Shown here: piece by piece, positions 36,345 through 44,874 of the stretch
Numbering within the stretch: position 1 is the stretch's first letter
Layout of the letters: every line of letters begins with the position of its first letter
Assembly (NCBI RefSeq): GCF_029854705.2
Contig: NZ_CP139035.1
Location: forward strand, 2,790,001-2,854,000
DNA from: Akkermansia sp. N21116
GTDB lineage: Bacteria > Verrucomicrobiota > Verrucomicrobiia > Verrucomicrobiales > Akkermansiaceae
DNA: 64,000 bases
Direction: 5' to 3'
The notes under the pieces: generated by a model
Told to the model about the DNA's origin: nothing
Database searches by the model: none
Seen by the model: only the letters and a program-made list of their open reading frames with translations
Position numbers and translations under genes: made by a program

Positions 36345-37589
36345 ATGAAGACGAGAACCAAAACTTTCGTAATGCCCGATCCTACGGCAGGCGCGGATTA
36401 TCTTGCAGAAACCCTTGACACTTTAGGAGAGACAGTAACCCTGAACATGGGGCCATCCCACCCTGCCACCCACGGAGTACTGCGCTTGATCCTGGAACTG
36501 GACGGGGAAGAAGTCCTCTCCTGCGATCCTGTCATCGGACACCTTCATCGCGGCATAGAAAAAATCGGTGAAACCATTCAATACAATCAGTTTGTCCCTT
36601 ACACCGACCGCTTCGATTACCTGGCTCCCATTTCCAACAACATCGCCTACGCCTGCGCCGTAGAAAAACTGCTCGACTGGGAACTCCCGGAACGCGGCCA
36701 AGCCCTGCGCGTTCTTGCTCTGGAACTTTCGCGTATCGGTTCCCACCTTTTGGACGTCGGTGTCGGCTCCATGGACGTCGGTGCCATGACCGTCTTCCTC
36801 TACACGTACAACGAGCGTGAAAAAGTACACAACTTCTATGAACAGTTGACCGGAGCCCGCTTCACCTCGTCCTTCACACGCATCGGAGGCCAGATCCACG
36901 ACATGCCCGAAGGCATGGACAAGGAAGTCCTGCGCTTCTGCGACGAATGTTCCAAGACACTCGATGAGGCCGACAACCTCCTCCTCAAAAACAACATCTT
37001 CATGAACCGCATGAAGGACATCGGCATCATCTCACGCCAGGATGCCCTCGGATACGGCCTTACCGGCATCCACCTTCGTGCCAGCGGCGTCCAGCGGGAC
37101 CTCCGCAAACTCAATCCCTACCTCGGGTACGAAAACTACGAATTCGACGTCCCGGTCGGCGAAATCGGAGACTGCTATGACCGCTATCTCTGCCGCCTTG
37201 AAGAACTCCGCCAATCCATCCGCATCATCCGACAAGTTCTTCAAACCATGCCTCAGGGGCCCATCAACATGGTGGATCAAAAAGGCACTCTGCCGGAAAA
37301 ACGTCGCGTCCTTACCGGCATGGAAGAACTTATCCGCCAGTTCATGTCCACGACGGAAGGCGTCAACGCTCCGGCAGGCCAAGTCTATTTCGCTGCCGAA
37401 AACCCGAAGGGAGAACTTGGTTTCATGATCGACTCGAAGGGAGGCGGCATACCGAACCGTCTGCGCATGCGCTCCCCCTCCTTCTGCACGCTTTCCATCC
37501 TGCCCAAACTGATCCCCGGCCACCTCGTCTCCGACATTCCGGCCATTCTCGGCTCGTTCGACTTCGTGCAAGGCGAATGTGACCGTTGA
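36345..37589 (+). CDS. nuoD: NADH-quinone oxidoreductase subunit D
   Basis: Connecting-fragment subunit of complex I that lines the quinone pocket and derives from NiFe hydrogenase large subunits. The 414-residue protein has TLNMGPSHPATHGVLRLILELDGE, GHLHRGIEKIGETIQYNQFVPYTDRFDYL, LELSRIGSHLLDVG, the SGVQRDLRK region and the end DIPAILGSFDFVQGECDR, where Asp and Arg of the family end are kept. A TTG start 39 bases upstream is possible. It is the first of eleven nuo genes in the order D to N; no nuoA, nuoB or nuoC precedes it. A TTGACT box lies at 36271 and a CATAAT at 36298, but their spacing is poor. Confidence 0.96.
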   Translation: MKTRTKTFVMPDPTAGADYLAETLDTLGETVTLNMGPSHPATHGVLRLILELDGEEVLSCDPVIGHLHRGIEKIGETIQYNQFVPYTDRFDYLAPISNNIAYACAVEKLLDWELPERGQALRVLALELSRIGSHLLDVGVGSMDVGAMTVFLYTYNEREKVHNFYEQLTGARFTSSFTRIGGQIHDMPEGMDKEVLRFCDECSKTLDEADNLLLKNNIFMNRMKDIGIISRQDALGYGLTGIHLRASGVQRDLRKLNPYLGYENYEFDVPVGEIGDCYDRYLCRLEELRQSIRIIRQVLQTMPQGPINMVDQKGTLPEKRRVLTGMEELIRQFMSTTEGVNAPAGQVYFAAENPKGELGFMIDSKGGGIPNRLRMRSPSFCTLSILPKLIPGHLVSDIPAILGSFDFVQGECDR

Positions 37590-37653
37590 TTTTTCCCCGC
37601 CATCCACTCCATTCATCCTTTCATACCCTTCATCTCTTCAACACGTTCATTCC

Positions 37654-38235
37654 ATGTCCGAACATACAGAGAACGCCATTGAGGCAACTATCGCCCACCA
37701 GCCCTCTCCCGGTGAACAGTATTATCCCCCGTTTGCCCCTTCCCCGGAACTTGACGCCGAAGCAGACCGCCTGATCGCTCAATACCCCGAAGGCCAAAGC
37801 CAGTCGGCCGTCCTGCCCGTCCTGCACGTCATCCAGAAAAAATTCGGCTACATCTCCGGTGAAGCCATGACATGGACTGCAGCTAAGATCGGTTCGACTC
37901 CCGCCCACGTTCTGGGCATCGTCACTTTCTACCCCGGACTTCGCCAAATGTGTCCCGGAAAATTCCATCTCCGGGTCTGCAAAACGCTGACATGCGGAAT
38001 GTCCGGAGGAGAGGAACTCGTCGATGTCCTCTGCTCCAAACTTTCCATTGACCGGAAAGCCATGACGCACGAGACGCCCATTGCCGTCAGTCCCGATGGA
38101 AAATGGAGCATCGAATTCGTAGAATGCCTAGCCAACTGCGGAGAAGGCCCCAACATCCTTGTCAACGACAAGCTCCACTCGCGCATGACCCCGGACAAGG
38201 CTGACGAACTCATCTCCCTTTACCAGAACGCCTGA
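37654..38235 (+). CDS. nuoE: NADH-quinone oxidoreductase subunit E
   Basis: Peripheral-arm subunit holding the N1a [2Fe-2S] cluster in a thioredoxin-like fold. The 193-residue protein has SAVLPVLHVIQKKFGYISGEAM, IVTFYPGLRQMCPGKFHLRVC, and the four cluster cysteines in CKTLTC and CLANC. The first 40 residues form an extra hydrophilic leader. An in-frame upstream start would overlap nuoD; MSEHTENA is more likely. It is followed 45 bases later by nuoF. Confidence 0.95.
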   Translation: MSEHTENAIEATIAHQPSPGEQYYPPFAPSPELDAEADRLIAQYPEGQSQSAVLPVLHVIQKKFGYISGEAMTWTAAKIGSTPAHVLGIVTFYPGLRQMCPGKFHLRVCKTLTCGMSGGEELVDVLCSKLSIDRKAMTHETPIAVSPDGKWSIEFVECLANCGEGPNILVNDKLHSRMTPDKADELISLYQNA

Positions 38236-38280
38236 TCCGCCACATCGCGCAAACAATCCAACCAATTTCGCCTTCCGACC

Positions 38281-39669
38281 ATGAGCATCACTTACCTTCC
38301 CGGCAAAGAGCCTCACTCCAAGGAGCACCGGATGATCTTCAAGAACGTGGACCGCGCCGGATGGGATACATCCATTGAGACGTACCTTGCAGACGGTGGC
38401 TACCAGCAGTTGAAAAAAGCTCTCTCCATGGAGCCCAAGAGCATTATTGACGAAGTGAAGAAATCCGGTTTGCGCGGTCGCGGCGGCGCAGGTTTCCCAA
38501 CCGGAGTCAAGTGGACTTTCATCCCGCCGAACAACACCAAGCCCGTTTACCTCATCTGCAACTGCGACGAATCCGAACCCGGTACCTTCAAGGACCGCTT
38601 CGTCGTCCATCAGGATCCTCACCAGCTTCTGGAAGGGATGATCATTTCCTGCTATGCCGTCGGTGCACACCTCGCCTACATTTACATGCGTGAGGAATTC
38701 CCGATTGCAGCGGAAATCGTTAACAAGGCATTGGATGAAGCCCGGGCCAACAACTTCCTCGGTAAAAATATCCTCGGCTCCGGGTACGATCTGGAAATCC
38801 ATCTCCACCGCGGTGCCGGCGCCTATATCTGCGGCGAAGAAACCTCACTTATCAATTCCATCGAAGGTCTGCGCCCCTACCCGCGTATCAAGCCTCCCTT
38901 CTTCCCTGCCGCCATCGGCCTCTATGGATGTCCGACCATCGTCAACAACGTCGAATCTCTCTGTCACGTCAAGCACATCATCGGCATGGGAGGTGAAACC
39001 TACTCCCAAATGGGAGCCCAGCGTTCCCCCGGTACCCGTATTATCGGAGTATCCGGCGACGTAAAGAAGCCCGGCTATTATGAAATCATATCCGGCTCCA
39101 TCACCTTCGGCGAACTGCTCTATGACCTCTGCGGCGGTCCCCGAGATGGACACACTTTTAAAGCCGTCATTCCCGGAGGTTCTTCCTCCAAGATTATGCG
39201 TTGCGACACCCCATTGAAGCTCAATGGAAAAGATATCACCTTCTTCGATATCCCGCTCGACCTCGACAGCATTGCCCAATGCGGTTCCATGGCCGGCTCC
39301 GGCGCGGTCATCGTCATGGACGACTCGCGTTCCATGCCTTGGGTTCTGAATAACATTAACAAGTTCTATGCTCACGAATCCTGCGGACAGTGCACTCCCT
39401 GCCGCGAAGGATGCCCCTGGATGGTCAAACTCACCAACCGCATACTCGCCGGCAAGGCCTCAGCGGAAGACGTCGATCTCCTCCTGCAGGTAGCCAACCA
39501 GATCGAAGGAAAAACGGTTTGCGCCTTCGGCGAAGCCGCTTCCTGGCCGGTTCAGGCCATGCTCGCCAAATTCCGTGAAGAATTCATCGCTCTGACCCAA
39601 CCGATCAACGCCCTGCTTCCGCACAACCCCGAAGCGAAGGAACAAGTTAAATACCTTGTTCGAGACTAA
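38281..39669 (+). CDS. nuoF: NADH-quinone oxidoreductase subunit F
   Basis: The NADH-binding subunit, with FMN and the N3 [4Fe-4S] cluster. The 462-residue protein has the FMN/NADH glycine motif GLRGRGGAGFPTGVKW, CNCDESEPGTFKDR, HRGAGAYICGEETSLINSIEG, and the cluster motif ESCGQCTPCREGCPW with the remaining Cys further on (TVCAFGEAASWPVQ). It accepts hydride from NADH and passes electrons along the clusters in NuoG. The length is close to that of other bacteria. Confidence 0.97.
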   Translation: MSITYLPGKEPHSKEHRMIFKNVDRAGWDTSIETYLADGGYQQLKKALSMEPKSIIDEVKKSGLRGRGGAGFPTGVKWTFIPPNNTKPVYLICNCDESEPGTFKDRFVVHQDPHQLLEGMIISCYAVGAHLAYIYMREEFPIAAEIVNKALDEARANNFLGKNILGSGYDLEIHLHRGAGAYICGEETSLINSIEGLRPYPRIKPPFFPAAIGLYGCPTIVNNVESLCHVKHIIGMGGETYSQMGAQRSPGTRIIGVSGDVKKPGYYEIISGSITFGELLYDLCGGPRDGHTFKAVIPGGSSSKIMRCDTPLKLNGKDITFFDIPLDLDSIAQCGSMAGSGAVIVMDDSRSMPWVLNNINKFYAHESCGQCTPCREGCPWMVKLTNRILAGKASAEDVDLLLQVANQIEGKTVCAFGEAASWPVQAMLAKFREEFIALTQPINALLPHNPEAKEQVKYLVRD

Positions 39670-39701
39670 GCCCCAACAACTACCTTTTGCATTCACGCAC
39701 C

Positions 39702-41444
39702 ATGAGCGAAGAAACTCTCAAACTTCCCAAGGACATCGCCGCTGAACAGGGCAAAGTAAACGTCCAAATCAATGGTACCTGGTACATGTTCCCCCGCGGC
39801 ATGCGTATCATCGAAGCCTGCCAGTCCGTCGGCATCTACGTTCCCCGCTTCTGCTACCACCCCAAGCTGGTCATCTCCGGTTCCTGCCGCATGTGCCTTG
39901 TTGAACAAGGTATGCCTCCCCGCCCAGCTCCCGGCCAAGCCCCTCAATACAATGCGGACGGTTACCAGACTATCCAATGGATGCCCCGCCCCATCATTTC
40001 CTGCGCTAACACGGTAGCGGAAAATATGGGAATCAAAACGGACAGTCCCCTCGCCCGGGAAGTCCGTCGCGGCGTGCTGGAATTCTACCTTACCAACCAC
40101 CCCCTCGACTGCCCGATCTGCGACCAGGCCGGAGAATGCCGACTGCAGGAATTTTCCTCCGACTACGGTCAACCCACCAGCCGCTTCACGGAAATGAAGA
40201 CCAAGAAGGGCAAAGATCTGGAAATCGGTCCCCGCGTCAACCTCGACCAGGAACGCTGTGTCCTCTGCGGTCGTTGTGTCCGCTTCATGCGAGACGTAGC
40301 CGGCGATGAAGTCCTCAGCATGTCCCAGCGCGGCACTCACAATGCCATCACGATTTTCCCCGGTCGGCAACTCGACAGTAACTATTCGTTGAACACCGTT
40401 GACCTCTGTCCCGTAGGAGCGCTGACATCCAAGGACTTCCGTTTCAAAATGCGCGTATGGTTCCTGAAGTCCACGCCGACTATCGACGTAAACTGCGGTA
40501 CCGGCACCAACATCAACGTCTGGTCCCGCGGCAACGAAGTCTTCCGTATCACCCCACGGCAGAACGATGAGGTCAACTCGTGCTGGATGCCGGATTCGCA
40601 CCGTCTCAACTACAAGTATATCAATTCCGACCAGCGTATTCCCCAGCCCGTCATCCGCACAGATGCAGGAGCTCCGCATCGCCACACTACCTGGGAATCC
40701 GCCATCGCATCCACAGCGGAATCCATCCGGCGGGTCGGTGCAGGCAAGATGGCTATCATCGCCTCCGCCCGCATGACCAACGAAGAACTCTACCTCACCC
40801 GGAAGCTGACGGACCTGATCAGTACGACGACCCTCGCCATCGTTCCCCGCATGGGCAAAGGAGACGACATGCTGATCTCCCCCGACGGCAACCCCAACAC
40901 CACGGGAGCCGGACTCCTTTTGGGGCTAACCAAGTCCAGCAAGAAGCTTCCCTCCATCATCGAAGGCATCCGTAACGGTACCATCAAGGGGCTCCTCGTC
41001 CTGGGTGAAGACCTCACGGAAGCCACTGCCGGTTGCACGGAAGACGACCTCGCCAAGCTCGATTACCTGGCCGTTGTCACGCACTCAGCCAACCCAACGG
41101 CCAAGAACGCAGACATTGTGCTGCCCGGAGTAACCTTCGCTGAAAAATTCGGAACGATGATCAACACCACAGGCCGCATCCAGCGCCTCAACCGCGCTAT
41201 CATGCCCCAGGGCCAAGCCCGTGACGACTGGCAAATCCTGCGCGACCTTTGCACGGCATTCGGAGCCGATGAAACGATTTCCAAGCTTTCAAGCTCCCAG
41301 GAAATCCTCCAGCTCATCGTCGGGGAATGTCCCGAGTTTGAGGGAGTCACCTGGGGGGCCATTGGAGACCAGGGCAAACAACTCATTGAAACCGGCGTTA
41401 CCATCCCGCTGATCGAACGGGAAAAAGCCAGCCGAGGCCGTTAA
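39702..41444 (+). CDS. nuoG: NADH-quinone oxidoreductase subunit G
   Basis: Iron-sulfur subunit carrying electrons from NuoF towards NuoI. The 580-residue protein has a [2Fe-2S] ferredoxin domain (PRFCYHPKLVISGSCRMCLVE), a His/Cys cluster region (HPLDCPICDQAGECRLQ), two further Cys sets (CVLCGRCVRFMRDVAGDEV and VDLCPVGAL), and a molybdopterin-oxidoreductase-like domain after about residue 230. It is shorter than the roughly 900-residue E. coli form because the last part is truncated, as in many bacteria. An ATG start at MSEETLKL is preferred to an upstream TTG. Confidence 0.96.
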   Translation: MSEETLKLPKDIAAEQGKVNVQINGTWYMFPRGMRIIEACQSVGIYVPRFCYHPKLVISGSCRMCLVEQGMPPRPAPGQAPQYNADGYQTIQWMPRPIISCANTVAENMGIKTDSPLAREVRRGVLEFYLTNHPLDCPICDQAGECRLQEFSSDYGQPTSRFTEMKTKKGKDLEIGPRVNLDQERCVLCGRCVRFMRDVAGDEVLSMSQRGTHNAITIFPGRQLDSNYSLNTVDLCPVGALTSKDFRFKMRVWFLKSTPTIDVNCGTGTNINVWSRGNEVFRITPRQNDEVNSCWMPDSHRLNYKYINSDQRIPQPVIRTDAGAPHRHTTWESAIASTAESIRRVGAGKMAIIASARMTNEELYLTRKLTDLISTTTLAIVPRMGKGDDMLISPDGNPNTTGAGLLLGLTKSSKKLPSIIEGIRNGTIKGLLVLGEDLTEATAGCTEDDLAKLDYLAVVTHSANPTAKNADIVLPGVTFAEKFGTMINTTGRIQRLNRAIMPQGQARDDWQILRDLCTAFGADETISKLSSSQEILQLIVGECPEFEGVTWGAIGDQGKQLIETGVTIPLIEREKASRGR

Positions 41445-41474
41445 TCCACAACATCTGCCAACATTCACACGACA

Positions 41475-42791
41475 ATGGAAACCATTCTCCGCTTCTTCGA
41501 TGAACTGCTGAGCACCCCCGTCTGGTTCTACCTGATTACGACCATCGCCAAGCTGGTCATCTGCTTTGCCATTACCATCGCCTTCGTCCCCGTCTCCGTC
41601 CTGATCGAACGCCGCGTCTGCGCCTTCATTCAGGATCGTGTCGGTCCCAACCGCGTCGGTATCCCCCTCACTATCTTCCGTCGCTTCGGTAGTAAGAAAG
41701 AAGTCCCTTTCTCCTGCCTGCTGGACAAATTGGGGCTTCCGCACGACGGTCGTGCCGCCGAATTGCTCAAGTTCCTGAGACTTGACCGCGACATTGCCCT
41801 GTTCGGTCTGTTGCAGCCCGCCGTTGACGGAGCCAAGCTCTTCCTTAAACAGGACTTCACTCCCCCCTTCGTCCGCAAAGTTTATTTCTGGGTTGCTCCC
41901 GCCCTCGTCATGGCGGCACCCCTGATGTGTGCCGCCGTCATCCCGTTCTCCGGCAATCTGGAAACGCCCTACGGCAACATCAACATGGTCGTCGCCAACC
42001 TCGGCGTCGGGCCTCTGTGGATCTTCGCCATCGCCGCCATCTCAGTATACGGCCTCGTCCTTGCAGGCTGGGCCTCCAACTCCAAGTATCCTCTGATGGG
42101 CGCCCTCCGCACATCCGCCCAGATGATTTCCTATGAAGTCTCGATGGGACTCTCCGTCATCCCCCTCCTGATGATCTACGGCTACCTCAACCTCACCGAC
42201 ATGGTTCAATACCAAGCCGACAACGGTTGGATGCTTCTGCCGCTGTGGGGCGAAGGCCTCTCCTGGCAGCGTTGGATTCTCCTGCTGCCTATCGGTATCA
42301 GCTTCATCATCTTCCTGACCTCCGTTTTCGCAGAATCCAACCGTACACCCTTCGATATGTCCGAATGCGAAACCGACCTCGTCGGCGGCTATCATACGGA
42401 ATATTCTTCCATGAAGTTCGCCCTCTTCTTCATGGGCGAATACGCAGCCATGGTCGTCGGTTCCGCCTTGGTCATCACACTCTTCCTCGGAGGCTGGTCC
42501 ATGGGCTTCGGACTGGACAGTTTCGTCCCCGCACAAGCCAGCTGCCTGGCTTCCCATTGCGGACTGGACGGCACCTGGGCCGGCTACGTCGGCAACTGGG
42601 TCACCGTCGCCCTGCAACTCATCGCTTTCCTGTTGAAGCTTTTCTTCTTCGTCTTCTTCTTCGTCTGGGTGCGTTGGACCCTTCCCCGTTTCCGTTACGA
42701 CCAGGTCATGAAACTCGGCTGGCTCGTCTTCTTTGAAGCGGCTCTGGTCAACATCTTCATCACTGCCGCCATCATTTACTTCATCCCGTAA
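41475..42791 (+). CDS. nuoH: NADH-quinone oxidoreductase subunit H, with an insertion
   Basis: Membrane subunit that helps form the quinone entrance and the first proton path. The 438-residue protein is about 100 longer than usual. It begins normally with ERRVCAFIQDRVGPNRVG, but about 47 extra residues (63-109; FRRFGSKKEVPFSCLL and on) lie before the usual FGLLQPAVDGAKLFLKQDF. Later come the conserved AGWASNSKYPLMGALRTSAQMISYE and AESNRTPFDMSECETDLVGGYHTEY. A second, smaller addition follows the seventh helix (AQASCLASHCGLDG). The insertion is in frame, so it is a real extension and not a frameshift. Confidence 0.95.
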   Translation: METILRFFDELLSTPVWFYLITTIAKLVICFAITIAFVPVSVLIERRVCAFIQDRVGPNRVGIPLTIFRRFGSKKEVPFSCLLDKLGLPHDGRAAELLKFLRLDRDIALFGLLQPAVDGAKLFLKQDFTPPFVRKVYFWVAPALVMAAPLMCAAVIPFSGNLETPYGNINMVVANLGVGPLWIFAIAAISVYGLVLAGWASNSKYPLMGALRTSAQMISYEVSMGLSVIPLLMIYGYLNLTDMVQYQADNGWMLLPLWGEGLSWQRWILLLPIGISFIIFLTSVFAESNRTPFDMSECETDLVGGYHTEYSSMKFALFFMGEYAAMVVGSALVITLFLGGWSMGFGLDSFVPAQASCLASHCGLDGTWAGYVGNWVTVALQLIAFLLKLFFFVFFFVWVRWTLPRFRYDQVMKLGWLVFFEAALVNIFITAAIIYFIP

Positions 42792-42811
42792 TCTCCACCT
42801 ACCCCACAACC

Positions 42812-43378
42812 ATGGCCTACAAGATACTCAAGCGCCCCAAGCTTTCCATCTCCGACAGGTTCTACCTGAAAGCGGTGTTTGGCGGCCTCGTGATTACGCT
42901 GAAACACATCTTCCTGTCCCTGATCGGCAAATCGCACGGTAAAGAAATGCTCGGCGGTTCCGGTACGGGCGTTACCATGCAGTACCCCGAATACAGATGG
43001 GACAAGAACCTGCCCAAGTACTACCGCGGCATGCCCTCCCTGGTACGTGGCGACGACGGACGCGAACGCTGCGTCTCCTGCCAGCTCTGCGAATTCATCT
43101 GCCCGGCCCGCGCCATCACCATCACTCCGGGGGAAATCGATCCTTCATCGCCCTATGCCAAGGTAGAAAAAGCGCCCAAAGAGTTCGAAATCGACATGCT
43201 CCGCTGCATCTACTGCGGCATGTGTGAAGAAGCCTGTCCTGAACAAGCCATCTTCATGTCCCAGGAATACCTGCTCACTCCGCAAAGCCATGAGGAATCC
43301 ATCCATAACAAGGCCAAGCTCTACGAATTGGGCGGTACCCGGAAGGGATTGATTAACAAGTGGAACCAGTACAAATAA
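42812..43378 (+). CDS. nuoI: NADH-quinone oxidoreductase subunit I
   Basis: Ferredoxin-like subunit carrying clusters N6a and N6b between NuoG and NuoB. The 188-residue protein has two CxxCxxCxxxCP motifs: RCVSCQLCEFICP and RCIYCGMCEEACPEQA. The N-terminal hydrophobic segment lies on the membrane arm. It starts 20 bases after nuoH. NuoB, its usual partner, is not encoded here. Confidence 0.96.
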   Translation: MAYKILKRPKLSISDRFYLKAVFGGLVITLKHIFLSLIGKSHGKEMLGGSGTGVTMQYPEYRWDKNLPKYYRGMPSLVRGDDGRERCVSCQLCEFICPARAITITPGEIDPSSPYAKVEKAPKEFEIDMLRCIYCGMCEEACPEQAIFMSQEYLLTPQSHEESIHNKAKLYELGGTRKGLINKWNQYK

Positions 43379-43431
43379 AACCTGCGTCCCTAGACATCGA
43401 GAATATCTGACACTCAACTGCTTTCACATTC

Positions 43432-44490
43432 ATGGACACTTTTGTTAGCGACATGCTCTTCTACGTTTTCGGGCTCTTGGCCGTCATCACTGCCATCATG
43501 GTGATCGTCAAGAGAAATCCCGTCACCTCCGCCATTTTCATGGCTCTCTCCTTCGCCAGTACGGCGGCCATCCTGTTCATCCTTGGAGCCCATTTTCTGG
43601 GAGTTGTCCAGATCATGGTCTATACGGGAGCCATCATGGTACTCATCGTCTTCATCGTCATGATGATGAACATCAAGGAAACGGAAACGGCCTACAGAAG
43701 ACCCCTTCCCATCATCCTCGGCGTCCTCGTCGCCTTGGGATTCGTCTCCCAGCTCTCCGGCGTCGTCTCCTCCATCCCGGGGGCTTCCAGCGGCAAATGC
43801 TGCCCGCTCTCAACCTTTGGCAATGCCTGGGACGACATCTTCACCCTGCAACCCGGAAAACTCACATCCGTGCCGGAAACTCAGGGAGCCATCAAGATCA
43901 ACTCTTTCCTAACCCTTGCCGAACAAACTCACCTCCTCAAGGAACCCGGACGCATCACGGACGTCAACATGAAGACGGTCAAGTCCGAAAAAGACGGTAA
44001 AGACATCGTTGCCATCCAGGCGGAACGTGAACCCATCGTCATTAAAAAAGATGGTAAAGCCTTCGTTGCCTTGGAACGCATCAACGCCGCCACCGATGGC
44101 GAAGCCGCACGCATTCAGCGCAAAATCACCATCATGAACACCGATGGAGATATCGTCTCCGCTCTTGTGGAAAACACAACCAGCACTCCCGACGATGTCA
44201 GAATGCTCACTGCCGGCAGTACCCCGGTCAATAAAAAAATGGCGGTTCAAAAGCTGCATGCACCAAAAATTCATCTCCCCGATATCGCCCCAGCCCTAGC
44301 TGTCGGAGAATTCCCTCAGGATTCCCGTATCCGTAAACTCATTGAGCAAGGAGAATTCCCGGATGCGGCACTTCTGGGCAACACCCTGTTCACCAAGTAC
44401 AACATCGCTTTCATGATTGCCGGCCTGTCCCTGCTCGTCGCAACGATCGGAGTCGTCTCCCTCTCGCGCAAACCGTCATCCCGTCAATAA
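43432..44490 (+). CDS. nuoJ: NADH-quinone oxidoreductase subunit J, with a large insertion
   Basis: The 352-residue membrane subunit is about twice the usual 170-200 residues. Four helices come first (about residues 8-26, 31-50, 54-79 and 91-112), including the family motif GVVQIMVYTGAIMVLIVFIVMMMN. The fifth helix (about 323-344) has the expected LLGNTLFTKYNIAFMIAG. Between them, residues about 113-310 form a hydrophilic, charged segment with Cys123-Cys124 and several short repeated beta-like stretches (DGKDIVAIQAEREPIVIKKDGKAFVAL). By the normal topology this loop faces the periplasm. The family assignment is secure; the inserted domain is not recognised. Confidence 0.94.
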   Translation: MDTFVSDMLFYVFGLLAVITAIMVIVKRNPVTSAIFMALSFASTAAILFILGAHFLGVVQIMVYTGAIMVLIVFIVMMMNIKETETAYRRPLPIILGVLVALGFVSQLSGVVSSIPGASSGKCCPLSTFGNAWDDIFTLQPGKLTSVPETQGAIKINSFLTLAEQTHLLKEPGRITDVNMKTVKSEKDGKDIVAIQAEREPIVIKKDGKAFVALERINAATDGEAARIQRKITIMNTDGDIVSALVENTTSTPDDVRMLTAGSTPVNKKMAVQKLHAPKIHLPDIAPALAVGEFPQDSRIRKLIEQGEFPDAALLGNTLFTKYNIAFMIAGLSLLVATIGVVSLSRKPSSRQ

Positions 44491-44532
44491 CACCATCCGC
44501 GATAACCAGTAACCCGCAAGTTTTTCACTATC

Positions 44533-44850
44533 ATGGTTCCGCTCACACATTACCTCATTCTATCCGGCATCCTGTTCGCCATCGGGCTAGCAGGCGTCAT
44601 CATCCGCCGGGACATTATCGTCATCTTCATGTGCCTGGAAATGATGCTCAGTGCCGCCAACATATCGCTGGTCGCCTTCTCCAGAGCGCAAGGCACCATG
44701 GGACTGCCTAACTACGATGCCCAGGTACTCACCCTGTTTGTCGTCGCAATCGCTGCGGCGGAAGTAGCCATCGGCCTGGCGCTTATCGTAGCGCTCTACA
44801 GAGCGCGCCATACGGTAAACACCAGAGACCTGAACGTATTGAAAGACTAA
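44533..44850 (+). CDS. nuoK: NADH-quinone oxidoreductase subunit K
   Basis: A 105-residue membrane subunit with three helices. The conserved glutamates in the second and third helices are present (FMCLEMMLSAANISLVAFS and VAIAAAEVAIGLALIVALY), and these are part of the fourth proton channel. The length is normal. It lies 42 bases after nuoJ and 24 before nuoL. Confidence 0.96.
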   Translation: MVPLTHYLILSGILFAIGLAGVIIRRDIIVIFMCLEMMLSAANISLVAFSRAQGTMGLPNYDAQVLTLFVVAIAAAEVAIGLALIVALYRARHTVNTRDLNVLKD

Positions 44851-44874
44851 CCTCCTTCCTCTCCCATCTTCATC

